Shown here one piece after another: positions 44,429 to 55,474 of a stretch of DNA of 64,000 bases. The position numbers and the translations under genes were made by a program. Where the stretch lies: NCBI RefSeq assembly GCF_029227915.1, contig NC_079875.1:30943501-31007500 (forward strand), in the 5' to 3' direction. How positions within the stretch are numbered: the first letter of the stretch is position 1; the number at the start of each line of letters is the position of its first letter. The notes beneath the pieces are model-generated. The model was given only the letters and a program-made list of their open reading frames with translations, was not told the DNA's origin and searched no databases. This stretch comes from Hydractinia symbiolongicarpus. Taxonomy: Eukaryota > Cnidaria > Hydrozoa > Anthoathecata > Hydractiniidae.

Positions 44429-44509
44429 TTTGACCAGCCTCCACCAGGGCCATGTTCGTCTCGCCGAACGATATTCAAAAAGAGACAACTTGTCCTGGGA
44501 TCGAGGTTG
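44429..44509 (-). repeat. Right terminal inverted repeat
   Basis: Reverse complement begins caacctcgatcccagg and continues through tgtctct to ggccctggtggaggctgg. Followed directly by the 9-bp target duplication. Confidence 0.75.
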
Positions 44510-47500
44510 ACAAGATAATTGTCATTTAGGGTCAACAACTTCGTCTCAGGTTCCATATATTTTAGCCTTAAAATTGATAAACAAGGCATTTAAAAGAGAC
44601 AAATGTCTCATATAATTGCGATTCTTCGTGTTGATACAAGATAATTGTCATTTAGGGACGACAATCTCGTCTCAGGTTCCAAATATTATAGTTCTAAAAT
44701 TGATAAACGATACATTTCAAAGTGACGAGTGTCATGTACTTGCGACTTTTTGTATTGATACAAGATAATTATCACTTAGGGTCAACAACCTCGTCTCAGG
44801 TTCTATGTATTTTAGGCGTATAAATGATAAACGATGCATTTCAAAGTGACGAGTGTCATGTACTTGCGATTTTTCGTATTGATACAAGATAATTGTAATT
44901 TAGGGTCGAGTACATCGTCTCAGGTTCTATATATTTTAGTCGTAAAATTGATAAATGAGGCATTTAAAAAAGACAAATGTCTCATATATTCTTCGTATTG
45001 ATACAAGATAATTGTACCTTAGGGTGAACAACGGGTCAGTTTCTATATATTTTAGTTGTAAAATTGATAAACGACGCATTTCAAAGTGACGAGTGTCATG
45101 TACTTGCTATTTTTCGTATTGATACAAGATAATTGTCATTTAGGGTCGACAACCTCGTCCCAGTTTCTATGTATTTTAGCCGTAAAACTGATAAACGAGG
45201 CATTTAAAAGAGACAGATGTCTCATATATTTGCGATTCTTCGTGTTGATACAAGATAAATGTCATTTGGGGTCAACAACGTCTCAGGTTCTATATATTTT
45301 ACTCGTAAAATTGAAAAACGAGGCATTTTAAAGTGACATGTATTTGCGATTTTTTGTATTGATACAAGATAAATGTCATTTAGGGTCAACAACCTCGTCT
45401 CAGGTTCCATATATTTTAGCCTTAAAATTGATAAACAAGGCATTTAAAAGAGACAAATGTCTCATATAATTGCGATTCTTCGTGTTGATACAAGATAATT
45501 GTCATTTAGGGACGACAATCTCGTCTCAGCTTCCAAATATTATAGTTCTAAAATTGATAAACGATGCATTTCAAAGTGACGAGTGTCATGTACTTGCGAT
45601 TTTTTGTATTGATACAAGATAATTATCACTTAGGGTCAACAACCTCGTCTCAGGTTCTATGTATTTTAGGCGTATAAATGATAAACGATGCATTTCAAAG
45701 TGACGAGTGTCATGTACTTGCGATTTTTCGTATTGATACAAGATAATTGTAATTTAGGGTCGAGTACATCGTCTCAGGTTCTATATATTTTAGTCGTAAA
45801 ATTGATAAATGAGGCATTTAAAAAAGACAAATGTCTCATATATTCTTCGTATTGATACAAGATAATTGTACCTTAGGGTGAACAACGGGTCAGTTTCTAT
45901 ATATTTTAGTTGTAAAATTGATAAACGACGCATTTCAAAGTGACGAGTGTCATGTACTTGCTATTTTTCGTATTGATACAAGATAATTGTCATTTAGGGT
46001 CGACAACCTCGTCCCAGTTTCTATGTATTTTAGCCGTAAAACTGATAAACGAGGCATTTAAAAGAGACAGATGTCTCATATATTTGCGATTCTTCGTGTT
46101 GATACAAGATAAATGTCATTTGGGGTCAACAACGTCTCAGGTTCTATATATTTTACTCGTAAAATTGAAAAACGAGGCATTTTAAAGTGACATGTATTTG
46201 CGATTTTTTGTATTGATACAAGATAATTGTACCTTAGGGACGACAAGCTCGTCTCAGTTTCTATATATCTTAGCCGTAAAATTGATAAACGAGGCATTTC
46301 AAAGTGATGAGTGTTATATATTTGCCCTTTTTCGTATTGATACAGGATCATTGTCACTTAGGGTTGACAACCTCGTCTGAGGTTCTATATAATTTAGCCG
46401 TAAAATTGATAAACGAGGCATTTCAAAATGACGAGTGTCACGTACTTGCGATTTTTCGCATTGATACAGGATAATTGTCACTTAAGGTCGACAACCTCGT
46501 CTCAGGTTCTATGTATTTTAGCGGTAAAATTGATAAACGAGGGATTCAAGAGATAGATGTCTCATATATTTGCGATTCTTTGTGGTGATACAAGATAAAT
46601 GTCATTTGGGGTCAACAACGTTTCAGGTTCTGTATATTTTACTCGTAAAATTGATAAACGAGGCATTTCATAGTGACATGTATTTGCGATTTTTCGTATT
46701 GATACATGATAATTGTCATTTAGGGTCAACAACCTCGTCTCAGGTTCTATATATTTTAGCCTTAAAATTGATAAACAAGACATTTAAAAGAGACAAATGT
46801 TTCATATATTTGCGATTCTTCGTGTTGATACAAGATAATTGTCATTTAGGGACGGCAACCTCGTCTCAGGTGCCATTTACTTTAGTCGTAAAATTGATAA
46901 ACGAGGCATTTGAAAGAGACAAATGTCTGATATATTTGCGATTTTTCGTATTGATACAAGATAATTTTCATTTAGGGATGACAATCTCGTCTCAGGTTCC
47001 ATATATTTTAGTTGTAAAATTGATAAACGAGGCATTTCAAAGTGACGAGTGTCATGTATTTGCGATTCTTCGTGTTCGTACAAGATAATTGTCATTTTGC
47101 GATTCTTCGTGTTCGTACAAGATAATTGTCATTTAGGGTGGACAACCTCATCTCAGTTTCTATATATTTTAGCCGTAAAATTGATAAACGACGCATTTAA
47201 AAGAGACAAATGTCTGATATACTTGCCAATTTTCGTACTGACACAAGATAATTGTCATTTAGGGACGACAATCTCGTCTCAGGTGCCATATTTGCGATTT
47301 TTCGTATTGATACAAGATAATTGTACCTTAGGGTGAACAACGGGTCAGTTTCTATATATTGTAGTTGTAAAATTGATAAACGAGGCATTTCAAAGTGACG
47401 AGTGTCATGTACTTGCTATTTTTCGTATTGATACAAGATAATTGTCATTTAGGGTCGACAACCTCGTCCCAGTTTCTATGTATTTTAGCCGTAAAATTGA

Positions 47501-48073
47501 TAAACGGGGCATTTCAAAGTGACCAGTGCCATGTATTAGCGATTTTTCGTATTGATACAGGACAATTGTCACTTAGGATCGACAACCTCGTCTCAGGTTC
47601 TATGTATTTTAGGCGTATAATTGATAAACGAGGCATTTAAAAAAGAGAAATGTCTCATATATTCTTCGTGTTGACAAGATAATTGTCATTTGGGGTCAAC
47701 AACGTCTCAGGTTCTATATATTTTACTCGTAAAATTGATAAACGAGGCATTTCAAAGTGACCAGTGCCATGTATTAGCGATTTTTCGTATTGTTACAGGA
47801 CAATTGTCACTTAGGATCGACAACCTCGTCTCAGGTTCTATATATTTTAGTCGTAAAATTGATAAACGAGGCATTTAAAAAAGAGAAATGTCTCATATAT
47901 TCTTCGTGTTGACAAGATAATTGTCATTTGGGGTCAACAACGTCTCAGGTTCTATATATTTTACTCGTAAAATTGATAAACGAGGCATTTCAAAGTGACA
48001 TGTATTTGCGATTTTTCGTATTGATACAAGATAATTGTCATTTAGGGTCAACAACCTCGTCTCAGGTTCTATA
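44510..48073 (+). repeat. Satellite array, block 2, with higher-order repeats
   Basis: Same monomer as block 1, roughly 29 copies. Two consecutive segments of about 854 bp (starting near 44510 and 45364) are almost identical, equal to seven monomers. Segments of block 1 recur here with offsets of 10259 bp (36.8-37.3 kb to 47.06-47.6 kb) and 9043 bp (37.65-38.0 kb to 46.7-47.04 kb). Confidence 0.95.
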
Positions 48074-48250
48074 TGAGCATATTTCGAAATTGGTCAACAC
48101 TGCTAGAAAAATTTAAAATTGAAGTGTTGTGTGATATTTCTTCAAAAATGGTTTAATTAATGTCCCAACTTCGATAAAATTAAAAGGTTTTCTTTGCAAA
48201 CAAAGACTTCTGTCCTATACGGTCCTGATCGTATGAGCGAGTAACTAAAT

Positions 48251-48796
48251 AAATCTGTCGGATGGACAACTAATTACAGCGCTAAAATGATCGGATGCGT
48301 CATGATAAGATCGCTTTGGAATTGTCTCTTAACTATTAATATCTGTTATAAGTTTCCAAACTAAAAATCAAATTTTAATAAGAACCATAGTTAAAAAATT
48401 TAGCGTATCCAGTTCAAACTTGTCCATCCGACAGATTTTGGTTACATAAAAATCAATATTCCATGGATATATCATGTGTTTACAATCTATTATTTTCAAA
48501 AGTATCAAATCTTGGATTGCTTGAACCAGAGAGAGCTGATCTGGAAACTCCTGATATGGCATTGTTTTTTAAATTTCACGAATACCAATGGTCCATCCGA
48601 CAGATAAATTCTATCAAAATAGGGGTCTAAAAGACGTTTTACTCTTCGTTATATTAGAGTAATTTTCAAATTTTAATCAATGAATCAAAGAACTAAATGG
48701 TAAAGTCAGAAGAAAAGCGAGAAAATAACCAGAAAAAGTATAGTTTAAAGTTTGGATCAATGATTTAGAAAATGAGAATGTCCATCCGACAGATTT
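48251..48796. repeat. Left subterminal motif cluster (4 copies)
   Basis: Copies of TGTCCATCCGACAGATTT at 48251-48268 (reverse), 48421-48438, 48590-48604 (partial) and 48779-48796. Start-to-start spacing is 170, 169 and 189 bp. Likely binding sites for the transposase, by analogy with other subterminal repeats. Confidence 0.85.
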
Positions 48797-48962
48797 TCTA
48801 TTATTCCTACTATACCTTACTAAAGGGCACCTGGTTGTTAGCTCAAACAGGTGAGGAATATAATGCTGCCAGTAATTACACTCAAAACTTAGTATCTCTA
48901 AAGTCATCAAGTATTCATTAGGCATGATTTATTTTTCAAATTTATTTCCTTTTCCTGTTTAG

Positions 48963-49853
48963 AATTCTGCGTACAACAAAGAAAAGAAAAATATGGAGCA
49001 GGGGACGGTATTAATTCACGTCGACTACAGCGAGAGTTATAAAAATAAACAGCAGGATGAAATTCAATCTGCATACTTCGGACAATCTTCATTCAGCATA
49101 TTCACAGCGTGCGTATATTTCAAGCCAAACGCTTCTGCTGAGTTGGTCAAGAAGCCGGTAACAGTCGTTAGTGAGAGTAGTGATCATTCACGGATCGCAT
49201 CGATGACTTATGACACATGATCATACTTGAAATTGAAAAGTTTGTGCAACTGAAGAAGATTATTTTATGAAATGATGGCTGCGCCGCGCAGTTCAGATCT
49301 AGATTTGTGTTTAAAATTCTTTCACAATACAGATCAGATTTAGATCTAGAATGGCATTTCAACGAGGCCCACCATGGAAAGGAGCCAATGGACGGCATCG
49401 GTGGCACCATTAAGAACGTCGTTTTCGACACGTTAAATCGGGAAAAGTCGTTGTCAATTCCGCAAAAGAATTTTGTGATGCTGCAAATCGGCTTGTTCCT
49501 TCAATCACATCACTCTTTCAAACAGATCTACTTAAAGGAAGATATTAACAAAGCGCCGAAGATTCCAGACACATTGAAAATCCACAAATGGTCACGGGAG
49601 GTTGTGAATGGAGGATGTGAGTTAAAGTTTTTTTATTTGTCTAACGATGAAGAACCATTCAAAATACAACAGTACAGTAATAATCGTATGCTAGAATGTG
49701 GCCAAGAAGAAAAAGAATATGAGAGTTTATCTCTTATGAGGAGCATTTGTGCCCTGTGTGCTGGGTCATACGATCATGAAAATGAGAAGGAGGACTGGTT
49801 AAAGTGTTCAATATGCCTTTAATGGTTTCATGAAAGTTGCTTTTAGGTTATTT
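48963..49853 (+). pseudogene. RNase H-fold transposase with PHD finger, broken
   Basis: After a good acceptor (tttcctgtttag) the frame at 48963-49220 reads LIHVDYSESYKNKQQDEIQ and FTACVYF, an RNase H-like first strand with the likely catalytic Asp. A frameshift follows. The frame from 49271 (directly after a TGA) has NDGCAAQFRSRF, a likely second catalytic block, then LEWHFNEAHHGKEPMDGIGG. This D...D...HGK-x-x-x-DG-x-GG layout is common in a group of cnidarian and arthropod transposase-like proteins that I cannot place in a named superfamily. The C-terminus has CALCAGSYDHENEKEDWLKC and, after an in-frame TAA, WFHESCF, a PHD finger split by a stop. At least one frameshift and two stops make it dead. 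Confidence 0.65.
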
Positions 49854-49888
49854 CGAATAATTTATTACAAATCTTTAACTGTAATGAT

Positions 49889-50627
49889 AAATCTGTCGGA
49901 TGGACTTTTCTTAGATTCGGTGACGATTTCTGCTGAGGGAAAAAGGATTTATAATCAATGAAAATCAGATAATTCAAGCATGGAAATACACCTTGCAAAA
50001 TATAGCAAAAATGAACATCTTTTTATAAATGTGATTTCAGCATATCGATGCAAACATTCTTTATTTTCAAGTGATTAATCTGTCGGATGGACAATTTACC
50101 TTTCTTTGAGATTTCTAGAAATAAAAACTTTTTAGCTTCAAATCATTTACTGATTCGAAAACGACATCCAGTTAATAACTCGCAAAGACATAAAGAACTC
50201 GATTTTTCAAATGTTAAAATTTCGAAACAAAATTGTCCATCTGACAGATCCTTCCGACAGATTTATTGTATAACCTTGTAATGATATTTGTTTCATAAAC
50301 ATTTTTCTATGGTATATTTTGTCTTTTTGTTTTCATTAGATATATATTAATGATACCAGAAAACTTGAAATAGTGATGTCTTTTGTCCCTAATTCGATAA
50401 AAATCCAGGTTAAGTATTTAGCACCATAAATTGAAAATATATCGAATCCTTCCGACAGAAATAGTTTATGGTCGATTAAAGAAAATTGGAAATAAAAATT
50501 GCGTGTTTGCATACTTGAATCTTATTATCTTATGGCCTTGTATCTTTTGAAAGTATTCAGCAAATCTCATGAAAGCCCAACTTTTTGATATTATTCCCTA
50601 AAGTAGCAAACATCCATCCGACAGAAA
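49889..50627. repeat. Right subterminal motif cluster (6 copies)
   Basis: Copies at 49889-49905 and 50077-50093 (reverse), and at 50234-50249, 50253-50264, about 50449-50461 and 50611-50627 (forward, some shortened to TCCGACAGA). The last one sits directly beside the right terminal inverted repeat. Confidence 0.85.
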
Positions 50628-50649
50628 AATCAATTTCGAAATATGCTCA

Positions 50650-51104
50650 TATATTTTAGCCTTTAAATTGATAAACAAGGCATTTAAAAGAGACAAATGT
50701 CTCATATATTTGCGATTCTTCGTATTGATACAAGATAATTGTACCTTAAGGACGACAAGCTCGTCTCCGTTTCTATATCCTTTAGTTGTAAAATTGATAA
50801 ACGAGGCATTTCAAAGTGACGAGTGTCATGTATTTGCGATTTTTCGTATTGATACAAGATAAATGTACCTTAGGGACGGCAAGCTCGTGTCAGTTTCTAT
50901 ATATTTTAGTCGTAAAACTGATAAACGAGGCATTTAAAAAATACAAATGTCTCATATATTCTTCGTGTTGACAAGATAATTGTCATTTGGGGTCAACAAC
51001 GTCTCAGGTTCTATATATTTTACTCGTAAAATTGATAAACGAGGCATTTCAAAGTGACATGTATTTGCTATTTTTCGTATTAATACAAGATAATTGTACC
51101 TTTG
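50650..51104 (+). repeat. Satellite array, block 3
   Basis: About four monomers between the 2.6-kb transposon and the Gypsy element. The last four bases, TTTG (51101-51104), are the Gypsy target duplication. Confidence 0.9.
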
Positions 51105-51230
51105 TATTATGGAGCTTCACACAGAGAATACAAGTAATGTCTTTCTAGATACAAAAATACAGGTTTATATACAAACACGTGACACACAGTATAAAACACA
51201 GACTCACAGTACTAAACATAGGACATAACA
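51105..51230 (-). repeat. 3' LTR of Gypsy element (126 bp)
   Basis: Shares tattatggagcttcacacag, ctagatacaaaaatacagg and acataaca with the other LTR. It is shorter by two internal segments. Confidence 0.85.
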
Positions 51231-51647
51231 CATTCCGGCAGCTATATAAAAACATAAATCGACTCGTCCGGTAATATATACATATAATGTCCACACGAAA
51301 TCATGTAAAAATGTTTAACTGTTATCTCATTTTCAGTTGTGTCCATAAAATTTCTGTCGGTTCTGTAATGGATACTTGTTTCTTTCAAGTTTGCCATTTG
51401 TTAGCGGTAATTTGGCTGGTTTTTCTGTTTCAGGTGATTGTACTTTTTTCACATACATAATATTTCTTGTATATTTATTTCCTCTTTCACTTATCACTGT
51501 GACCATGTTACGATTGATGTCAATAACTTTAAAAATCGTTTTGTAATACTTCGACTTCGTTTTATCAGTATTCTTCTCTCTCCTCAGGATAACGTAATCG
51601 TCGATAGCTACGTCCCATGCGGTTGCTTTCTTTTTCTGATTGAACCA

Positions 51648-54255
51648 TTATTTCGTTTTTCGATTGATAGCTTCTTGACGATTTCTCACTTCTGAATCTG
51701 ATGGATGTTTTGGCTGATCGATGAATGGTAGATTATTATTGATGGATCTGTTGAACAGTAAACTGGAAGGCGTTTGACCAGTTACCATGTGTGTTGATGT
51801 TCTGTAATTTAATAACATTCTGTTTAATTCTTTTACCCAGTTTTTTTTGTCGTAAGATGCTGTTCGGATGGTTTTCTTGATAACTCTCATGAATCTTTTT
51901 ACTACACCAATTGCTTGTGGATAATAGGGTGTAATATGTTTGGCTTTGATATTGTATAGTTTCAAATACTTTTTGAAATCATTTCGACTAAAAGGGGGTC
52001 CATTGTCCGTACGAACTTTCTCTGGATATCCAAATAACGAAAATTCTCTAACTTGTTGATGATATTTGAAGTAGTAGTGTTTTTCACAACTTCCACGATA
52101 GGATGTCTTGAATACAGGTCCATTACTACTAACAGTTTGTCTCCAGATGGTAGTGGACCAAATAAATCGATAGCTAGTTTCTCCTATGGATGGTTTGGTA
52201 ATGGTGAAGGTATTAGAGGTGTTGGTACATGGTAAGGTCCTACAGATTGACAGGCCCTACATTTCGATAATGCTTCTGTGATATGACTGTCCATGCCTTT
52301 CCAAAAAACTTTGCTGCGAAGTAAATTCTTGACTTTTTGAACACCTAAGTGCCCTTGGTGGGCAATGTTGATAGCTGTTTGTCGAAGTGATTTTGGTAAT
52401 ACAATTGTATTTTCACGGAGATTAATTCCATCGACTTCACAAAACTCTTGTTGCATAATTTTGTATTCTTTAAGGTTGTCCCAATTTCCAGTTTTAATTG
52501 CATGTGAGATTAACTGAAGTTCACAATCCTTAGATGTTTCATTTCTGATTTCATTTTGATTAATTGACATTGGTGTGCTGTGTTTCGTAATAAAGTTGAT
52601 ATACTGGTTTGTGCGATCTTTGTCCAATGGTTGAGCATTTCGTTGTCGTGACAGAAAATCAGCAATGTTTTGCTCTCCCCGAACATAGTTGATATCAAAA
52701 TCGTATGCCTGTAACTTTCGCTGCCAACGCGCTATTCGTGAGCTTAACTTTGCTTGCGGTTTAAATATAAACTGAAGTGGTTTGTGATCAACTGTTAATT
52801 TACATTTCATACCATATAAAAAATGATGATATTTTTCAGTACACCAAACTACAGACAGTGCTTCTTTTTCTGTTATACCATATCGTTTTTCGGTTTCTGG
52901 TGATGATCTCGATATAAATGGTATTGGTCTTTGATGTCCGTCGGTGTCGGTTTGCAAAAGTACACCTCCTATACCAAAACCTGATGCATCGGTAACTAAT
53001 TCCGTGTTAAGATTCGGGTCGTAAAATGAGATTACTTTATCGCTTACTAGACAGTCCTTCAACTCGTCATATGCTTTTGTTGCTCAGCTCCCTATATGAA
53101 TTTCGTACCTTTCTTTAATAATAATCTTAGCGGTACAGTTTTGTTTGAAAAATTGTCAATAAATCTTGACAAATAAGTACTTAATCCAAGAAAACTTCTT
53201 AGTTCAGTAACACAAGTTGGGTGCGATGCTTCTACCAAACTTTGAATTTTCTCTAGGTCTGGCTTGACTCCTTCCGAAGAAATAACAACTCCGAAAAATG
53301 AGATTGACTCTTTCATAAAAACACATTTTCGTTTGTTTTAACGCAGTCCTAGCTCTTTTATTTTTGTAAATAAATCTTTTAAAGTTTCTAAATGTTCGGC
53401 ATAATTTTTGTTGTAAACAATAGTATCGTCCGAAATGCACTTCACATTACGTAATTTACCAATGGTTTGATCCAATGATCTTTGAAATACTTCAAAAGCA
53501 TTGTTTAATCCATAGCACAATCTTTTAAATCTTTTAATGCCGAAAGACGTGTGAAAATTTGTCAGTTTTCTCGATTCTTCCTCAAGCATTATTTGTGTGT
53601 GTGCTTCTTTCATATCTATTTTACTAAAAATTTTACTCCCATGCATGCCATCAAGTATAGATTCGAGGGTCGGTATTGGATGCGTTTCTCTTTGTATCGC
53701 AGTGTTGATGCTGCGAGCATCTAAGCATAGTCGTACTGAGTTGTATGATTTGGGTGTGGCTACTAAATTTGAAACCCATTCTTGCGGTCTTTCCACAGAC
53801 TCGATAATTCCAGCTTCCTCTAAACGTATAATTTCACTGTCTATTTGTTTTTGAAGATGTATATGATAGCTCCTCATTCTTTGATAAATCGGCTGAACAT
53901 CCGGTTTGACATGTAGTTTGCATTCGTAATCTTTCATCGTTCCGGTACCATGAAAACATTCATTAAAGTCGTTTATCAAAGTTTTTATTTCTTGCGGTAT
54001 ATTCGGTACTACGTTTTGATTTTCGGTATGATGATTTCGAATTTTCTCATTGGTTGAAATTTCATTAGCGATTGTTACTAGTTTCAATTGTTTTGCGGTG
54101 TCGATACCCAATAGATTTCCAGCTTTTTGTTTGTCAATTACGCAAATCACGCTTGAGCACATTTGTTTCTTTGTTTCAAAAAGGGCGTTGAATTTACCAA
54201 CAACTTTCACAGGCTGTGAAGCATAAGGATAAAGTTTTGTTTTTGAACTTTTCAA
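51648..54255 (-). pseudogene. Gypsy Pol: RT, RNase H, integrase
   Basis: The frame 54255-53338 has LVATPKSYNSVRLCLDARSI, SKIDMKEAHTQIML (motif A Asp), CYGLNNAFEVFQR and KCISDDTIVY, an intact D-D pair. After a frame change, SFFGVVISSEGVKPD and ELRSFLGLSTYLSRFI form the connection domain. RNase H (53062 onward) has LVTDASGFGIGGVLLQ, EKEALSVVW and LTVDHKPLQFIF. The integrase HHCC finger is HQGHLGVQKVKNLLRS...CRACQ. The integrase core is broken by stops near 52184-51966 and resumes with VRTDNGPPFS and QAIGVVKRFMRV. There the catalytic Glu expected before Arg is Lys. Integrase is therefore inactive. Confidence 0.8.
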
Positions 54256-54276
54256 AACAACGTTTAAATTTTTAGA

Positions 54277-55300
54277 TTATAATTTGCTAAATGTTTCTCG
54301 ATCTATGACACTTGTTGTACACCCAGTGTCTATCATTAATTTAATTGGTACATTTTCAACTAAAATCTTGGCGCAATTTGTAACAGAATTTAAAACTTTG
54401 TTGTTCTCGACAGAGAATAAAGAATGTTCATTCTCACTCTCTTCCTCAGATATAGAACTGTTACTCGCATTTTCTTGTACTTGGTTACCACGTTTTCTCG
54501 TTCGGTCGCAATTAAAATCTCTATGGTGTCGTTGATAATTTTGGCCATGCTTCGATGATAAACAAACTGCCGATAAATGATTTTTCTTTCCACATTCGTA
54601 ACATATTTTACCGATTGCCATGCAACTTTATAAGTGTCCAGGAAAGAATTTTTCTCCACAGTTTTGACAATTGTTCTGCTGTTTGTTTTTGTGACGATTA
54701 TTAAATTTACCTCGTACACGATTTAATTCTTCGATCGACTCATCGTTGGGGTTTTTCATTTCGTTTGCCTGGGATAACGATATTTTCCATTTCTGGCTAC
54801 TTTTAATAAAATCTCCTGGGTTAATGTGTCTTCACGTAAAAGTTTCTTTTGTAGCGAGCTCGATGTACAAGTATGTATGAAATGGTCCTTGATTTCTGTA
54901 TTTAAATCAGCATATTCGCATGACTCACCTAATCGTTTCAATCTTGCAACATAAATAACTGAACTTTCGCCATCCTTCGGTTTTGTTTGTTTGAATACAT
55001 AACGTTAATACCTGATGTTTATTTTTCGGTTTAAAATATGTGTCGAGTTTCTGAATGACGTCTGCATATGTGTCCGTATCTGCTTTTAACGTGCGATAAA
55101 CCTCTCGTAAATCTCGACCACCGCAGTGTAAAATTAAAGCCTTTTTCTGTGCTTCTTGAGTATTACCACTGGCAGTTAATAATAACTCCAGATCATCCTT
55201 CCATACAATCCATTTCTTATCCAAATTCACTGAAGTTTCTTCAATTATAAAGGGTTCAACACAAGGAATATTACTAAGAGCTTTTGCCATATTTTTATCC
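54277..55300 (-). pseudogene. Gypsy Gag, zinc knuckles and protease
   Basis: Gag starts close to 55290 and shows WIVWKDDLELLLTASG, KKALILHCGGRDLREVY and DVIQKLDTYFKPKN, typical of the Gag of Mag-like Gypsy elements. It passes through a frame change at about 54940 into RLGESCEYADLNTEI. Two knuckles follow: NCQNCGEKFFPGHL broken by a stop, and the intact CYECGKKNHLSAVC. The protease has LMIDTGCTTSVID, with D-T-G intact, ending about 54277. Gag packages element RNA; the protease processes Gag-Pol. At least two frameshifts and one stop. Confidence 0.75.
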
Positions 55301-55312
55301 TTCGTCGCCACT

Positions 55313-55474
55313 TATTATGGAGCTTCACACAGAGAATACAAGTAATGTCCTTCGTATTATATGCTCAACATAAAACTAACTCTAGATACAAAAATACAGG
55401 TTTATATACAAACACGTGACAAACAGTATAAAACACAGACTCGCGAAACACAATACTAAACATAGAACATAACA
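55313..55474 (-). repeat. 5' LTR of Gypsy element (162 bp)
   Basis: Same as the 3' LTR but with about 28 extra bases after gtaatgtcc (cttcgtattatatgctcaac and onward) and about 8 near the end. Confidence 0.85.

Larger units (their letters stand above)
38413..44509. mobile_element. DNA transposon with DUF6589-type and RecQ genes, 6.1 kb
   Basis: Both ends are exact. acaagataa at 38404-38412 is repeated at 44510-44518 as a 9-bp target duplication, and removing the element restores the satellite monomer (gatacaagataattg). The ends are imperfect terminal inverted repeats: the left starts caacctcgttcccagg and the right, reverse-complemented, caacctcgatcccagg. Both then have tgtctct and a ggccctgg(a/t)ggaggctgg block, about 80-88 bp in all. 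Inside are two convergent genes: a zinc-finger plus DUF6589-type protein (plus strand) and a RecQ-like helicase (minus strand). The helicase frame is intact; the other gene has one frameshift and one stop, so the copy is recent but probably not autonomous now. Confidence 0.85.
48074..50649 (+). mobile_element. DNA transposon, 2.6 kb, with subterminal motif clusters
   Basis: Terminal inverted repeats tgagcatatttcgaaattg (48074-48092) and its exact reverse complement (50631-50649) flank the element. The satellite monomer (ggttctatatattttag) is restored if a TA target duplication is removed. Both end regions carry an 18-bp motif TGTCCATCCGACAGATTT or its complement, ten copies with few mismatches. 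A broken transposase gene lies in the middle. It inserted after the satellite array formed. Confidence 0.85.
51105..55474 (-). mobile_element. Ty3/Gypsy LTR retrotransposon, 4.4 kb, complete but decayed
   Basis: Direct repeats at 51105-51230 and 55313-55474 flank a minus-strand gag-pol. TTTG at 51101-51104 and 55475-55478 is the 4-bp target duplication. In element orientation the LTR starts TGTTATG and ends CCATAATA. Two bases later comes TGGCGACGAAGGA, a plausible tRNA primer-binding site of the TGGCGAC type seen in Mag-like Gypsy elements. Gag, zinc knuckles, protease, reverse transcriptase, RNase H and integrase occur in the standard order. No purine-rich tract is obvious before the 3' LTR. 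Confidence 0.85.

Noticed and set aside
48251-50627. CRISPR-like array of regularly spaced identical 18-mers
   Set aside because: Spacers are 150-200 bp, copies are on both strands, and they lie at the two ends of a transposon in a eukaryotic genome.
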